Origin: Solanum dulcamara
Taxonomy: Eukaryota; Streptophyta; Magnoliopsida; Solanales; Solanaceae
Direction: 5' to 3'
DNA length: 64,000 nucleotides
NCBI RefSeq assembly: GCF_947179165.1
Contig: NC_077244.1
Coordinates: forward strand, 71,780,144-71,844,143
The position numbers were made by a program, and so were the translations under genes. Below the pieces are notes generated by a model, which did not search any database, was not told the DNA's origin, and was given only the letters and a program-made list of their open reading frames with translations. Below, one piece after another: positions 36,434 through 48,966 of the stretch (position 1 is its first letter; every line of letters begins with the position of its first letter).

Positions 36434-38265
36434 TCATGCCACACGGATGATGCTTTCTCCATTACTGAAACTTGACATCATTTTATAAGCCGAGTGTCTA
36501 GTAGATGATGTTTGTCCCTGATCAAGTGACAAGGATAATCTCAGTGATAATGAAGATGGCTCAATTGTTGAGTTGTGGTTCGCATTAAGGTCAATCACTG
36601 TTGATGCATTGGGCATTGAAAACATAGGAACAGGACCAACCAGCGTTGATGAATTCCCATGATCGCATCGCAACAGAGTTGGATTATCTCTTGACTTATC
36701 AATCTGTGCTGGAAACATGATAGGATCAACAGCCGTTGCCACCGGAAATGCATTGGTTTTGGTAGTTTCTACAGTAGGTAATGTTGCCGGTGCTACAACT
36801 GGGATTTCTTGCTTATTTTCCCCCTCTTCTATTAGCATTACTGATACCTGTTTTCCATAGAAAGAGAACCTTTAGAAAAACGAAGTCTGAAAAACAAATC
36901 TCATCACCAAATATTAAAGTGGCAAAGATTTCAATTAGTGTTCATCAGACTTCAAAATTTCATCCTTTTTAAGCAAGTATAAGACAAATAACTTGACACC
37001 AATGAAGAAGAATCTTTTAGAAAAGACACAAAAGAATAGCAACAAAACCCAGCACCAAATATCAATTCAAAACAAGAAAAACTTACAACGAGAATCAAAT
37101 ACTACTCCCTCAGTTAAAGAGTGATACGATCGAAGAACAAAAACTAAGCATCTAATTTTCTACCTCTACACACAATTGCTTACCATCCAATCAAGTGATC
37201 TCCAAAAATATAATTGTATTAATTCAAAGAAATTATTTAATTTTTTTCAAGTAATAATATAAAACAAGTTTGAAAAATGAAAGACATAAAGAAAAACAAA
37301 TACCGAGTCAGTTGTGATATCAAAGAGGCTAGATCGGCGGCGGCGACGGTTGAGGTTGCTTCGCCTGAGGAAGTACTTCTGAGCGTGACTTGCAACCTGT
37401 GTCGGTGTACGAGTCTTTACAAAGTTACGAGAGATTCCTCTCCAGTCTCCTTTTCCCACTTTCTGCAATCCTAAAAGGAATAACTTGTGCTCTTCCTCCG
37501 TCCACGGAACTCCTAATACAAACAAAATCAACGAAACTTCATCAGAAATCAATTTTTATGGATCCAAAGTTTAGCAGATTGAATCAAAACCATACTTTTT
37601 GGTCTTGAAAACTACCGTAGAAGATCAAAAAATGAACTCCTACAGAGGGAAAACGACTTTTTTTTCAGAGGATCTAAAAAAATTCTATGAATTCGGCCAT
37701 CATTTTTGGAATTAATTCAATAAAATTACATATAAATCACATCTTTTTAAGATTAAACAATCAAATTTAACTCTGTACTAAACAAATTAGGACAGAAGAG
37801 TATAACTCATAAAATTTGTGCATAACGAGAGAAAACGATCGATGAATCTAATAGAAACTTGACTCAGAGTCGACAATAATTGACTAATAACTGACAGAAG
37901 TAATTGAATCAGATGTAAAACGAAGACGATCATAAAAACACGGCGATTTTTCACGAAAGCAACAAAAATAGAAGAGGATCAGAGATCTCACCTCGCTTGC
38001 GCTCGCGACCACAGTTGGACTGGTGTTGAACAGCGTCATCTGCAGAGGCATAAACTTCGTCATGAGCCACTTTAGAGGATTCATTGTTATCACCGTTGTT
38101 GTTGTTAGCATTCGGTTGCTCGTACTGTGAGAGATTGTTCAGACTCACGCTCTTCCTCATAGGATCCACTTTAACTCTCACACCAAACAACATGATTTCT
38201 CCTCCGAAACCGCCGCCGGTAACTGCCGCCGTCGACGACGACTTATCGCTGCAGGCAGTCGACAT
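36434..38265 (-). CDS. R1-MYB (MYB-related, SHAQKYF class) transcription factor with EAR motif, 298 aa, 3 exons
   Basis: This is a DNA-binding regulator. Close relatives by motif are Arabidopsis At1g74840 and At1g70000 (MYBD); the family acts in light, sugar, senescence and anthocyanin control. Exons on the minus strand: 38265-37992, 37512-37304, 36847-36434, in phase, 897 nt. Features: MLFGVR at residues 25-30, followed by [17 protein letters not shown]; the single MYB repeat starts PWTEEEH (94-100); SHAQKYF at 133-139; the basic [16 protein letters not shown] after it; and a C-terminal LSLRLSLSL (261-269), an EAR-type repression motif. The chosen start matches the usual short N-terminus; an in-frame ATG exists upstream at 38355 but has no family support. 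A TATA-like stretch lies at 38421-38430 on the minus strand. The gene appears intact. Confidence 0.93.
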
Positions 38266-38419
38266 CCTTCTGGAAGAATCCACGAATCTATAAAAAATCA
38301 ATTGATACACAGTGGTGATGACTAAACATACACTCCGTGAATTGAAACCGTACACACCTATTGAAATTGAGAGAAAGAAAGAAACGAATAAAGCGGAACG
38401 GTGTGCGTATAGAGATTTG

Positions 38420-38431
38420 GAAATATATAGA
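38420..38431 (-). promoter_or_regulatory. Candidate TATA box of the MYB gene
   Basis: On the minus strand the sequence reads ctatatattt about 155-165 bp upstream of the start codon. That gives a plausible ~125-nt leader. It is the best TATA match in the region, but there is no transcript evidence. Confidence 0.4.
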
Positions 38432-38980
38432 GGGTTGAGACAGGTGTGATGGTGATAAGGACCACATAATTTAAAAAATAAATAATTTAGTCCCGAGATA
38501 ATTTAGTTGTTTTTTTTTCCTTTTTCCATCAATTCACCCTACGTAGAAATATATTAGGAAAAAGCATTTTTTTATCAAAAAAAAATTTCAGAACTCAAAT
38601 TCAAAATCTCTTAATAAACAGTTTTATCCATTGAACCACAATCTTTAGCCGTCCAAGATAATTTAGTCGCATAGCATACCAAAGGACTAGTGAGTGTGTT
38701 CAATACCAAAAAAATATTGTTCATATTGGATTGGTAAAAAAAATTAAAAAAATAGAAAGTAAATTAAAATGAGGAAAAAAAAATCACAGATAGGTTAATT
38801 GTGTCATTTTCACCCTCCAACACATTTATTCTCTTTCCACCTTTCATAATATTTATCTAGATTACATTCAAAATACTTTAGAGTAATATACTTCCTAGTT
38901 ATTTTAGTAATTTACTCCGTAAAAAATATTTTTAAAACTTTAAAACTTGATTACACTTTCAAAAAATTATTTCTTAAATT

Positions 38981-39207
38981 TTGCTAAAGTAAAAGTACAT
39001 AACATAAATTGAATCAACTCTTTTTCTCTTTTCTCCTTTTTGTCAGTTAAGATGTTAATTTTCTTACAAACTATCGTTTATAATTATAAAAAAAATTGCT
39101 AAAGTAGAAGTACATAACATAAATTGAATTGATTCTTCTTCTCTTTTTTTTCCTTTTTGTTAGTTAAGTTGTTAATTTTTCTTACAAACCATCATTTATA
39201 ATTATCT
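38981..39207. repeat. Two-copy tandem duplication, ~115 bp
   Basis: The block beginning ttgctaaagtaaaagtacat (38981) repeats as ttgctaaagtagaagtacat (39096), 115 bp downstream, and both continue through cataaattgaat and cctttttgt(c/t)agttaag to tcatttataattat-like ends. It is non-coding. Confidence 0.75.
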
Positions 39208-39764
39208 TTTAAGCAATCTCTCGTTATTAATACACTCGTAAAAATACCTACTCAATTTGTATATATATTTATACTAAATCAATAAACATAAAATTTAAAT
39301 TAATACAATCAAGTATGCCTCCATCTATTTTAGATTCTATATTAAGTCAAACTAATAAGAAAATACAAGGAAGGGACTAAATAATTTCTTTGTAATGTGA
39401 CTAGGCATATAATAACTTTATTAATATTGGAGTTTGGGAGGAACACGTGGCGCTGATTTAACGGTTTATCCGAATCATCGGTGTGGAGCTGAGTTTGATT
39501 TTTGTTGGAAATCTCAACCAACTCACAAGGCATTTCTGATGTGGATAGGGCCTATCTGGATACAAATTTATTTGGAGTCGATTTTTCTACTCCGTTTCAA
39601 TTTACGTGATATAATTTAAGGTATAAAAAAAACTTTGCATATTTCATAACTATTCTTTTATATTTTAAATAAAAGAACATATTTTTGTGATATTTTTTTA
39701 AATAAATAAAATCCAACATAGTTAAAGTATTATTAATATTATTAAATATTTATCAAATTAAAAA

Positions 39765-39765
39765 A

Positions 39766-39826
<61 letters not shown>
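39765..39826. repeat. (TA)n microsatellite
   Basis: About 30 uninterrupted TA units in a non-coding, AT-rich region. Confidence 0.95.
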
Positions 39827-39827
<1 letters not shown>

Positions 39828-39829
39828 TA

Positions 39830-41169
39830 TCAAGTCTAAGGTGGTGTAAAGTAATGTTTATATTAATTACTTCATCAATAAAATATCTATCAAATCCTCA
39901 CAAAATAAGTTTCTATGATTTAAATTTTGAATCTCAAAATTATATTTAAACCCCTAAATTATTGATTTAACTTCGTCTTGTGTTTAAAAAATTCAGAATT
40001 TATATATATAATTGAAAAATACCTTATATATGTGATATAATTTCTTAGGCATGACTTCAACTTATATATTTCTCAAAAATAACAACTACACAAAAAAGGC
40101 ATATCAAGAAGGTAGGAAGGGATTTTTCAATATGGAGTTGATATTTCATCCGTTTTTAACTCTTTTGACACTCTACACCCTACCATTCAAGGAAGTGAAA
40201 TAATCTTTTGAAAATACATATTTCTTTGATTTTCATCTAAGTAAACAAAAAATTGAATAATATTATTCATTTTCTTAAAATTCGCAAAAATTAAAATTAT
40301 TGTTCTTGATTATTCTTGAAGAGGTTACTAAAGAGGTTGATTATTCTTGATTATTCGCAAAAAATAAAATTATTATTATTGATTATTCTTTAAGAGGTTG
40401 CTAAAGAGTCATCTGTCATTGTTACTAGCTTGACTGATATTACGCTGCTTGACAATAACTATTAGCTGAAAGAATTTATTGATATTCAGCTTGTCGTAGT
40501 GCCGTTCTTCACGTTGGATAAACCAAAGGGAAATACTGGTCTCATCTAAAAAAAAATTAAAACTACATAATCAATGTGGAATGGTAAAATCTATCAAGTA
40601 CTCTAGTATTTTCTTCTTTCTTTTATTTGAGCTTTTTTCCTTTTGAATTTTTTGATAAAAATTCTTAGGAGCAGCAACCACTGTTCAATTAATATGTAAA
40701 AAAAAATATCTATGTTATATACTTTCTTTGTTTCATTTTCTTCTTTTTTTATATTGCCATTTGGAGACACTATTACCATTCAAGTTAATGAGGTTTTCGT
40801 TGGATCATAGTTTCCTAAATATTTTTTAAAGTAAAATAAATTTTCTATTAGTTTTTATGAGTGGCAGAATTCTCTGTATAGTTCTTGAATTATAGGCATT
40901 TTATTTTTAAAACTTGAAAAATTAAGTAGTAGATTAATACTGAAAGTTAAGTAATTTGATATCCTTGTATTTTGTACTCGTTTATAAAATGGACTAAAAT
41001 AAGTAATTATATCTATGTAATTTTAGAAAAAAATCATGCAAACTCATGCACTAAAAAGATTTATGTATGAAGAGTGGTATTTTTTTTGGCTTTGATTTTA
41101 ATTGCATATTTAGCCAAGAAAACTGAAGTGAAGTTTGACTTTGTGGGTCGGACTTTTGTTTGGGAAAAG
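39830..41169. other. AT-rich intergenic DNA, nothing recognised
   Basis: The stretch lacks a supported ORF on either strand. It contains short near-repeats such as ttgattattcttgaagaggtt / ttgattattctttaagaggtt near 40310 and 40380, a minor local duplication. Confidence 0.4.
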
Positions 41170-41182
41170 AGATTACTCCTAA

Positions 41183-41425
41183 AAAAGGCAGCCCGGTGCA
41201 CTAAAACTTCCGCTATGTGCAGGGTTCGGGGAAGAAAAAGGGCAGCTCGGTGCACTAAAGCTCCCGCTATGCGCGGGGTCAGGGGAAGGGCCTGACCACA
41301 AGGGTCTATTGTACGCACTACACAGGCTTACCTTGCATTTCTGCTAGAGGCTGTTTCTAAGGCTTGAACCTGTGACCTCCTGGTCACATGCCAGCAACTT
41401 TACCAGTTACTCCAAGGCCCCCTTC
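41183..41425 (-). mobile_element. tRNA-derived SINE, minus strand, with a duplicated 3' end
   Basis: The inverted sequence matches the SINE at 18252: cctgtgacctcctggtcaca (B-box side), aggcttaccttgcatttctg and ggcagcccggtgcactaaa. It is flanked by agattactcctaa at 41170-41182 and 41426-41438. Its 3' end is present twice: cggtgcactaaaacttccgctatg and cggtgcactaaagctcccgc occur about 60 bp apart. This suggests internal slippage or template switching before or during insertion. Confidence 0.83.
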
Positions 41426-41696
41426 AGATTACTCCTAATTAACATTATTTTACATTTTGTCAGACACAAGAAAATAATGAAAATCCACTCATAAAAATTT
41501 ATTTGTGGATTCAAAATTTAAATTTATGTATTCTAAACTTTTTCATTTACAAATTTATATTTGAAAATTATGTTTAAATAATTTTCCACTTGTTTTCAAT
41601 TTATGTTGTTTTTAAAATAATAATTAAACTGTGACTCAGATATTTTTTCTTTAATTCTTGTGGTTTTTTTTTTCAAAAAAAAATGCTACACTTAAC

Positions 41697-41855
41697 TTGC
41701 TTACCACAAAACACTAGTACTTTTTAAATATTAGAAATATTTTCTTAACTTCACTTCTTAAATATTATTCATTCTGTTGCTTACCACAAAACACTAGTAC
41801 TTTTAAATATTAGAAATATTTTCTTAACTTCACTTCTTAAATATTATTCATTCTG
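41697..41855. repeat. Two-copy tandem duplication, ~80 bp
   Basis: The block ttgcttaccacaaaacactag ... aaatattattcattctg occurs twice with an 80-bp period; the copies differ by one T in a poly-T run. The near-identity indicates a recent event. Confidence 0.9.
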
Positions 41856-41899
41856 CTCATATTTACTTGTCACATTTCATTTTATATTAAATTTGTTTA

Positions 41900-44270
41900 A
41901 TATTTAAATATCTTAAAAGATTAATTAAAAATATATATATAATTTGACTATCGAAATCAAAATATGAGTAAAAACGAATGAAAGAGTTGAAACTAATTTT
42001 CCAGCAAAGTTTTCTGATTAGTCGGTGAGTGGAATAGTTTAAAAAATGGTCAAAGAAGCAAGTTAATTAAACAGGTCTACCTAACATTACCAAAAGATAA
42101 CATTATCTTTTCTGAAGATAAAATTGACTTTAATTAAGATAACAATAATAATAATAATTAGTACTAATAAATTAAACTTGGATCAATACTAACGTGATTT
42201 GGTTCCATCATGCACAAGAACCAATGTTGTACTATGAACTTAAAATAATCAAAATTATTGGCACAAGTGGATGGTAAAATTATATAAAAAATTAAAGAAT
42301 CACGTGAAAAAGAAAATGCTTAGTGCTTGATTAACTGACAAACTTGTCTAATTAAACATATTTAATTAAGTCGGATAGTATTAGTTGGGTACTTAATTGA
42401 TGGCTAGCTGTGTTCCTTCCTCAATTATTTGATTAGGGATAATAATATTAATTTTCTTCCTAGGGCCACACTAATTCATTACTTATGAAATATCTGTAAT
42501 GTAAGTAACTTTCAATCATTTATGAATACCCAATGCCCACAATCCACATATTAAGCTATTGGATAGGAGTGAGTTTACCCACTGCACATTTGAGGGTATC
42601 AATTTATTATTTTATTTTGGCTTAGTTGGTAACTTGGTGTTTGGATAAATTTTGAAGATTTTACGATTAAGAGATATAGTGAAACAGACGTGATCATTTT
42701 ATTCTTTTATTCTATTTCTGAGACAAATACGTAGATACTCACTTGGAATACCACAATTTAAGATTTATATCCAAAAATATTTGTTATTTAGATATTTCTA
42801 AAATTAATTTCAAATTGATCGAACTGAAGTTGAAAATCTAGGTATAAATTTAACTTATATGTTTGAAATTGACATAATATGTGTAATTCGAACTTCAGAA
42901 ATTTAGGTCTTCCGAAGCGATTATCTATGCACTTACCCATATTTCTTCTTCTTTTTTCCCCAAGAGAGTGAGGGGTCTGATAGCTAAAATTCTTCTTTAA
43001 ATCAAGTATGGGGGGTTATATATTAGCATATTATAATTTGAAAAATAAACTAGCATAATATGATTGCTGGAAATTGACATGAACATTAATTATCTTTACT
43101 TTGGAAAGATAGGTTTTTCTTTACAATGATGAAAGATATAAGTATTTGGGCATTAATCATTAATAGTTACACAACAACTTCCACACCTAATTCAAGATTA
43201 AAAAAATACTTAGATTTTTGTTATTCCATCTTCAACAATATAACTTCCAAGCAAAAAAAAAATAATGATAGTTGAATGTGACAGATCGATATAAAATTGT
43301 ATTAAACATATTATATATGTACATAAAACCTTTGATCTACTTACGCAAATAGCACAGAATCTTTTTCAAGTTGGTTATTTTTTTTTAAATTATGGTATGC
43401 TAGATAAATACAATGCCTTTATCAATTATATACTCCATCTCTTAATTTCATCTTGTTTGACACAACTACATAAAATAAAATAAGAGGCGAATTTAAAATC
43501 TAAAATTAGTGTGATTTTAATTAATTTTTAAAATATAATTATCATAATTCTCTGCTGAAAGTAATAAGCTGAATTAAATTCATAAAACTTGTCATAGACC
43601 ATTTCTGGCTACACCATAAACAATTCAAGATATGCTTTTAGTACAATTTTGATTTTTTTCTTTTAAAATATTTATTGGTACGATAGTAACTGATTTAAAT
43701 TTTTATTATAAGTGGGTGATCTAAAGATCTATATAGATATTCATATTTTACCCATATTTGTATGAACTTTTAAAATAGATTAATTTATATTTATCTATTT
43801 AAAAAATATGAGCGATCTATTTATATAAATATAGCTAAATGAATTCATTTTAGCGAAATTAGCAGCCTTAGCAGACAATAACCAAAACAAAAGTTGATGA
43901 TGGCGCTCACATCTCATCTGGATAACTGGAGATAGAGGTGTCTATCTTGATTCCATCTTTTGCATGGACCCTACCACTTATCACACCAAAAAATTAATAA
44001 TTTAACTTTTGAGAAATAATTTGGTAAGTCTTTTTTATCACATCCAATGTCTGAAATTCTAACTAAATTCATAGGGCTCATTCGGGAGTGACGCTTCCCA
44101 TAATTTTTTTGTTATATCTAATGCTCTAATATGAAGTTACTAATTAAGGATAAAACAGTTCTACGACTCCACTATAATCCATATTGATAATTTGATAATA
44201 TAATTATTAGGTAAGGATTATCAAACAGAATATAAATGCAATCCACACATTTATTAAAGGGAATTATCAA
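41900..44270. other. AT-rich intergenic DNA, nothing recognised
   Basis: No ORF above background and no element with clear ends was found in this part. Confidence 0.4.
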
Positions 44271-44890
44271 ATGTTAGTATTCCCTCCGTTACATTATATT
44301 TGGTCCAAATTGAATTGATACATTCTTTTAAAATTTATTTTCTTCGTTCATTTTTATATATTCATATTTAATTTGATACATTTCTTAATAGGTAATAAAT
44401 AAATTGATAACTGTACTATATTTTTATTTATTATAAGTTATACTAATTAAAAAAATAAATTAAAAATAATTAATAATTAATGATAAAGACAAAATATGTA
44501 TAAAATGATAAATCATTTCTTTAATTATTTAGATTGAACAAATAAAAATACACATTTACATCTATTTTTATTATAGTGAATAAGTAAAAATAAACGGACC
44601 AAGTATTTTATTAAGGGCTTATATTATTTTCTCTTTTTATTTTTATTGTCCAGTATATTAAAAATTGATGTCCACTTTTATTTGTTCAGTTTCAATAATT
44701 TAGACAAATTGTATCAGTTTATACCTACTTTACCCTTATTTTAAGTGCTTTTTATTTCCCAATGCATTTTCTAAGACATTGAATTATATAGTAAATTTAT
44801 TATTTTATTAATTACTTTTTAAGAAAGTGTGCCTAATCAAATAAGGACAAGTAAAATAAATGGAAAGAGTACTAAATTAATTTTATCAAT

Positions 44891-45155
44891 TACTCCCTCC
44901 TTTTTATATTAGCCGGCCAATATATCAAAAATAAATGTCATTTTAACTATCCAACTTAATAAATTTAAAGAGTGTTATTATATATTTTTTTCTTTCTACC
45001 ATTAGTATAAAATACATAAAGTAACAGTAGTCAAGTTTAAAGTTTCAAAATATCATTAATAAAATTAGTTTGGTAAAATACATTATTAATAAAAAATCTC
45101 TTAAAATTGAAAGTGCAAGTCAACTTGAGCCAAATAATAAGAAACGAAAAGAGTA
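44891..45155. mobile_element. Possible Stowaway-like MITE
   Basis: The stretch starts tactccctccttttt and ends acgaaaagagta, bounded by TA. These are Stowaway-type ends, but the inverted repeat is weak and the interior is diverged. A similar weak candidate begins with attccctccgtt near 44280. Confidence 0.4.
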
Positions 45156-45604
45156 TGTGTTTTAAAATTTTAAATTTAACTACTACTAGTAATTTTAAAC
45201 TCATTAATCCAGCTCATTATGTTTCTAAACTTCATTAAACAACCATTGTTTTCAGACATTATGCACTATAATTATGGACTAGTTTACAATTATAATCACC
45301 AGTTTCAATAAACATTGGACTATTTTGTGATCTCGAGGTTATTCATTTTTTTTTTCTTGACAATGAAAAATGGACTTAGAGATTAGAGAATATTTTAACT
45401 TTATCATTTGTGTGACCGGAAATAATAGAAATAGCAAGAAGATTCAAAAAGGTCCTTATAGTTTGCAAAATGGTCTATTTTTGCCCTTCATTTAGAGTTC
45501 GATAATTATTAAAGTTAAAGTAAGGTGTATAGAATTCTTTTTCTTTAAAAATATATTGAATTAAATTAGAAAATAGTTCATAGTCTTATGTGCTCAATAA
45601 ACTA

Positions 45605-45780
45605 TGCTATGGAATAATCAGTGATGGATCCAGAATTTTCAATAAGACAGTTCAAAATCTGAAGAAGTAGACACACGAACTAGTCGAAGAGGGTTCGACA
45701 TCTATTATTTATACATAAAAATTTATTTTAAACATGTATAAATAATATAATTTTTTGTTATAGGGGGAACCCTCCCTTGG
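45605..45780. repeat. Solanaceae interspersed repeat fragment
   Basis: The tag gtgatggatccagaattttc and later gaagagggttcgacatctat resemble a common Solanaceae repeat with a similar layout (near 53803 and 59815 in this window). Its class is not clear to me. Confidence 0.35.
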
Positions 45781-45840
45781 CAACAATTGTGTTAAATTAA
45801 AACACCGTCAAATAATTTTTAATTTAAATATCAATTAACA

Positions 45841-45949
45841 TTAACCCGATTTCTTTTAATTGAACCATTTCCCTTTTTAACCCATGTCCGCCCCTTCTCA
45901 AAAGAACGCTTCAAACCTATTCTTCTCAAAGAAAAGTTTCTGAGGACCT
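45841..45949. repeat. Left arm of an inverted repeat pair (partner 49447-49564)
   Basis: This block matches the reverse complement of 49447-49564 in order: gatttcttttaattga, cc(a/c)att, ttttaacccatg / ttttaactcatg, tcaaaagaacg / ttaaaagaacg and cttctcaaagaaaagttt. The arms lie about 3.5 kb apart, with the solo LTR between them. Confidence 0.65.
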
Positions 45950-46171
45950 GAATTGTCCGTGCTGCAAAGCTTACTTGGTGCTTTATAGTCAGGTTGATAT
46001 GTCTTGATGTCAAATTTGTTTGCAGAGAAGGGGCAGTAGGATAAGATAGCGAACATCAGAAAAGGAAGGCGAGACAAGGGAGTGAAGAAGGCGATAGGAT
46101 TCACCTTATTTAGGGCGGTGTAGTGAGCGGCACTTTCCACACAAGATTTCTGACTCCCATTTCTTCATTTT

Positions 46172-48966
46172 TGTAACAATCCTCAAAATGCTCATAAGTG
46201 CCTTAAGAATACCTTGGGAATAAGCCGCTCAAATAATGTATTATCCTTAATCTTTTTGAAAAAATATGAGTTCAGAATATCGATCAGGGGGTCAAAACCT
46301 GCAGGAAAATAGTTTCGATGATTTTTAGGACCCGTAGATCGAAAGATAGATTTCTCAAGAAATTGTACAAAACAGAAAGGTCCACGACAATTCCACATCG
46401 CGGACCTGGCAAGGATTTTCTGGCCGAGTTGGATTTTTAGTAAGGGCATTTTAGACTTTTTCCAAATTGTTAGTTAATGAACCTAGACGTTTTTAGAACC
46501 TAATTCAACTCTATAAATTAACCTAAACCTCTAATTTTATTCATTCTTCTACAATTCACCTACTCAAATATTTCTCTCTCTACAAAAGACTCTCCAGGAC
46601 TCCAGTGAAGACTTCAAGTAAATTCACTCAAGCTCTCCATCAAAACTCTCAAGTTCTTCCAAATTAATTGGTGAACTCACTTAAGGTATGTGGGTATTAA
46701 TTCATGGATTCTTTCGTCCATGAATCCCAATTAATGTCTCAAGGTTTTCTATCAAATTAAAGTTTGGTATTTTATGGGTTTTATGATCTCTATTCCTATT
46801 GCATGAATTTTGATTTAAAGTATGATCATGAGTCTATTTTGATATAAATTGATGGTTATTGCATTAAATTGAAGAGTTTTTCCATGAATTCTCTTATTTT
46901 GATTTCTAGGGTTCATGATGTAAAGTATGAGTATTTTCAAATATACTTTCTAATGATATTATCTATATGAATTATGTATGGGCTGAAAGAAAATTTATGA
47001 TCATACATGTTTTCAAGTCAATTACATGATTTTCAAATCAATTGATCATGCATTCATGTCTTACCCTAATTTGAAGTATAAACTATGATCATGAATTTCC
47101 AAGTATGAATTATGATTATGTATTTCAATTATGATCATGGACTATAAGTATGTTTCAAATTATGATTTTCATGCAAATTATGGAAAGGGTGACTTAGGGC
47201 ACAATAGGGTGCCTTAAGGCGTAATGATATGAACTACGTATGTATGATTTGCAATGATGAAAGGACAATTCTCACATTACAAGTATGTTATAAAAATGAG
47301 TTACTCCATGATTTCAAATCTATGATAATGACTAGGGGTGCTCACGGTTCGGTTTGGATCGGTTTTTATTTAAAAAATAACCAAACCAATTGAGTCGGTT
47401 TTTCAAATTGTCAAATTAAACCAAACCAAACTATATCGGTTTTTACTATTCGGTTTTTATCGGTTTTTTCGGGTTTTGTCGGTTTTTAAAATACCTTATA
47501 GTCACTATTTGAATAAACAGAAAATAAATTTCAAAAGTATTTTCTTATTATAAATTTCATTGTAGCCAGTAGCTACTAGCCAAGATTGACGCATACATGT
47601 TTAATAATAGAGAATGACTCACCTAAAGTTTTACTATTTGTAATTGTGAGTAGCTTTTCTGCGTATGAAGTCCACATTTTATTTATTTTTACTTTATTTA
47701 GTATAATTCAAAAGAATGGCCCAAGATCAAAAATATAAAAACTCAATATAAATTATATTTTTTTTACAAAAAAATTAAAATACACATACATATATATACA
47801 AATTTAATTTTTAAAATATGTATATATAAAGTCGGTTTGGTTCGGTTTTTTCGGTTTTTTTTAGACTTGAAACCAAAACCAAACCAAATATAGTCGGTTT
47901 TTAAATTTAAAAACCAAACCAAATCAAACCAAATAAATGTCGGGTTTTTTTTCCGATTTGGTTTGGTTATCGGTTTGGTTCGGTTTTTTGATTTTTCGTG
48001 TTCAGCCCTAATAATGACTATGATATATGAAATTATAATTTCTATGATATGTATGTATTCCGTGGGATTTGACTTAGCGTCGAATGTGGACTTGAGGTGG
48101 GGGCTCGAAATATGGGGTCCTTATATAAAGTCTCTTGTCTCATAACTACATGCCACCGTAGGTTGCCTTCATGGTCTAGCTATTGAATCCACATATAGCA
48201 TATGCATGACCCGCTTAGCGGGGTAGAGTCTACCTTGGCAAGTAGATTTTCCTTTTTCTTCATTCTATGGGGAGACAACAGGATTTCATGTTATAGCTCG
48301 CATGGTCTTATTGTCGGTTATGGTTCCTATCCACATATGTATGGTCCTTTTCATGTTCTAAATGACTAATCATATCTTTTACTTTATATGATACTCTTAT
48401 GGTTTATTATGCATTGATCCTTCTTAAAGACTACTTATGATTTTTACTACTTCTCCTATCATGCTATTTAAAATGGTCATTTGTACAAATATGATTTTCT
48501 ATGCATTGCATTCCCTACATACTTAGTATATTCCAACGTACTAATGCATACTTTTTGCCTACATTATCTCATAATGTAGGGGTTGAGGTTGAGGATCACA
48601 CTCATCTACGTGGTAGTTAAGCTTTCCTATCGCAGCGGTTGTGGTGAGTCCTCATTTATTGGGGACTAGTTATCGAGCTAGTTATTATTTTTAAAGACTT
48701 TTGCTATGTTTCATATTGAGGGTGAGGTAGGGACATGTCTTAACTCCCGCCCATATTCATGAGTAGAGGCATCTAGTTGGACAAATATTTCGAGTCTATG
48801 TTGTCATGTGTCGCTCTTAAATTTCTATTCATGATTTAGACTCTCTTATGAGGTTTCCGCTTTTATTTTACCTTGTGTATGCTTATGATATGTACAAGAG
48901 GCTTGGTTGGATCCCTTCAGGGTTTCAATCGACGTGTTACGACTAGCCCTAGGTCGGGTCGTGACA
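46172..48966 (+). mobile_element. Solo LTR of a gypsy-like retrotransposon, 2795 bp including a nested MITE
   Basis: The element begins tgtaacaatc and ends ggtcgggtcgtgaca, giving the canonical TG...CA ends. It is flanked by the exact 5-bp duplication atttt (46167-46171 and 48967-48971). Its 3' end (gttacgactagccctaggtcgggtc) is typical of long LTRs of Solanaceae gypsy elements, from memory. A likely TATA and transcription start lies near 46512. There is no gag-pol and no second LTR, so it is a product of LTR-LTR recombination. It carries a hAT MITE at 47333-48010. Confidence 0.78.
47333..48010. mobile_element. hAT-like MITE, 678 bp, nested in the solo LTR
   Basis: The element starts taggggtgctcac and ends gttcagcccta, a short terminal inverted repeat (TAGGG(G/C)TG). 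It is flanked by the exact 8-bp duplication ataatgac (47325-47332 and 48011-48018). The interior is built from near-repeats of cggtttggttcggtttttt and their complements, which would fold into a long imperfect hairpin. Confidence 0.85.

Noticed and set aside
39765..39826. Tandem TA runs considered as a possible origin or regulatory element
   Set aside because: Simple (TA)n microsatellites are common in AT-rich plant intergenic DNA and nothing around them suggests a function.
45831..46449. Three minus-strand ORFs of 60-85 codons near the left end of the gypsy-like LTR
   Set aside because: They overlap an inverted repeat and LTR sequence and have no coding signature.
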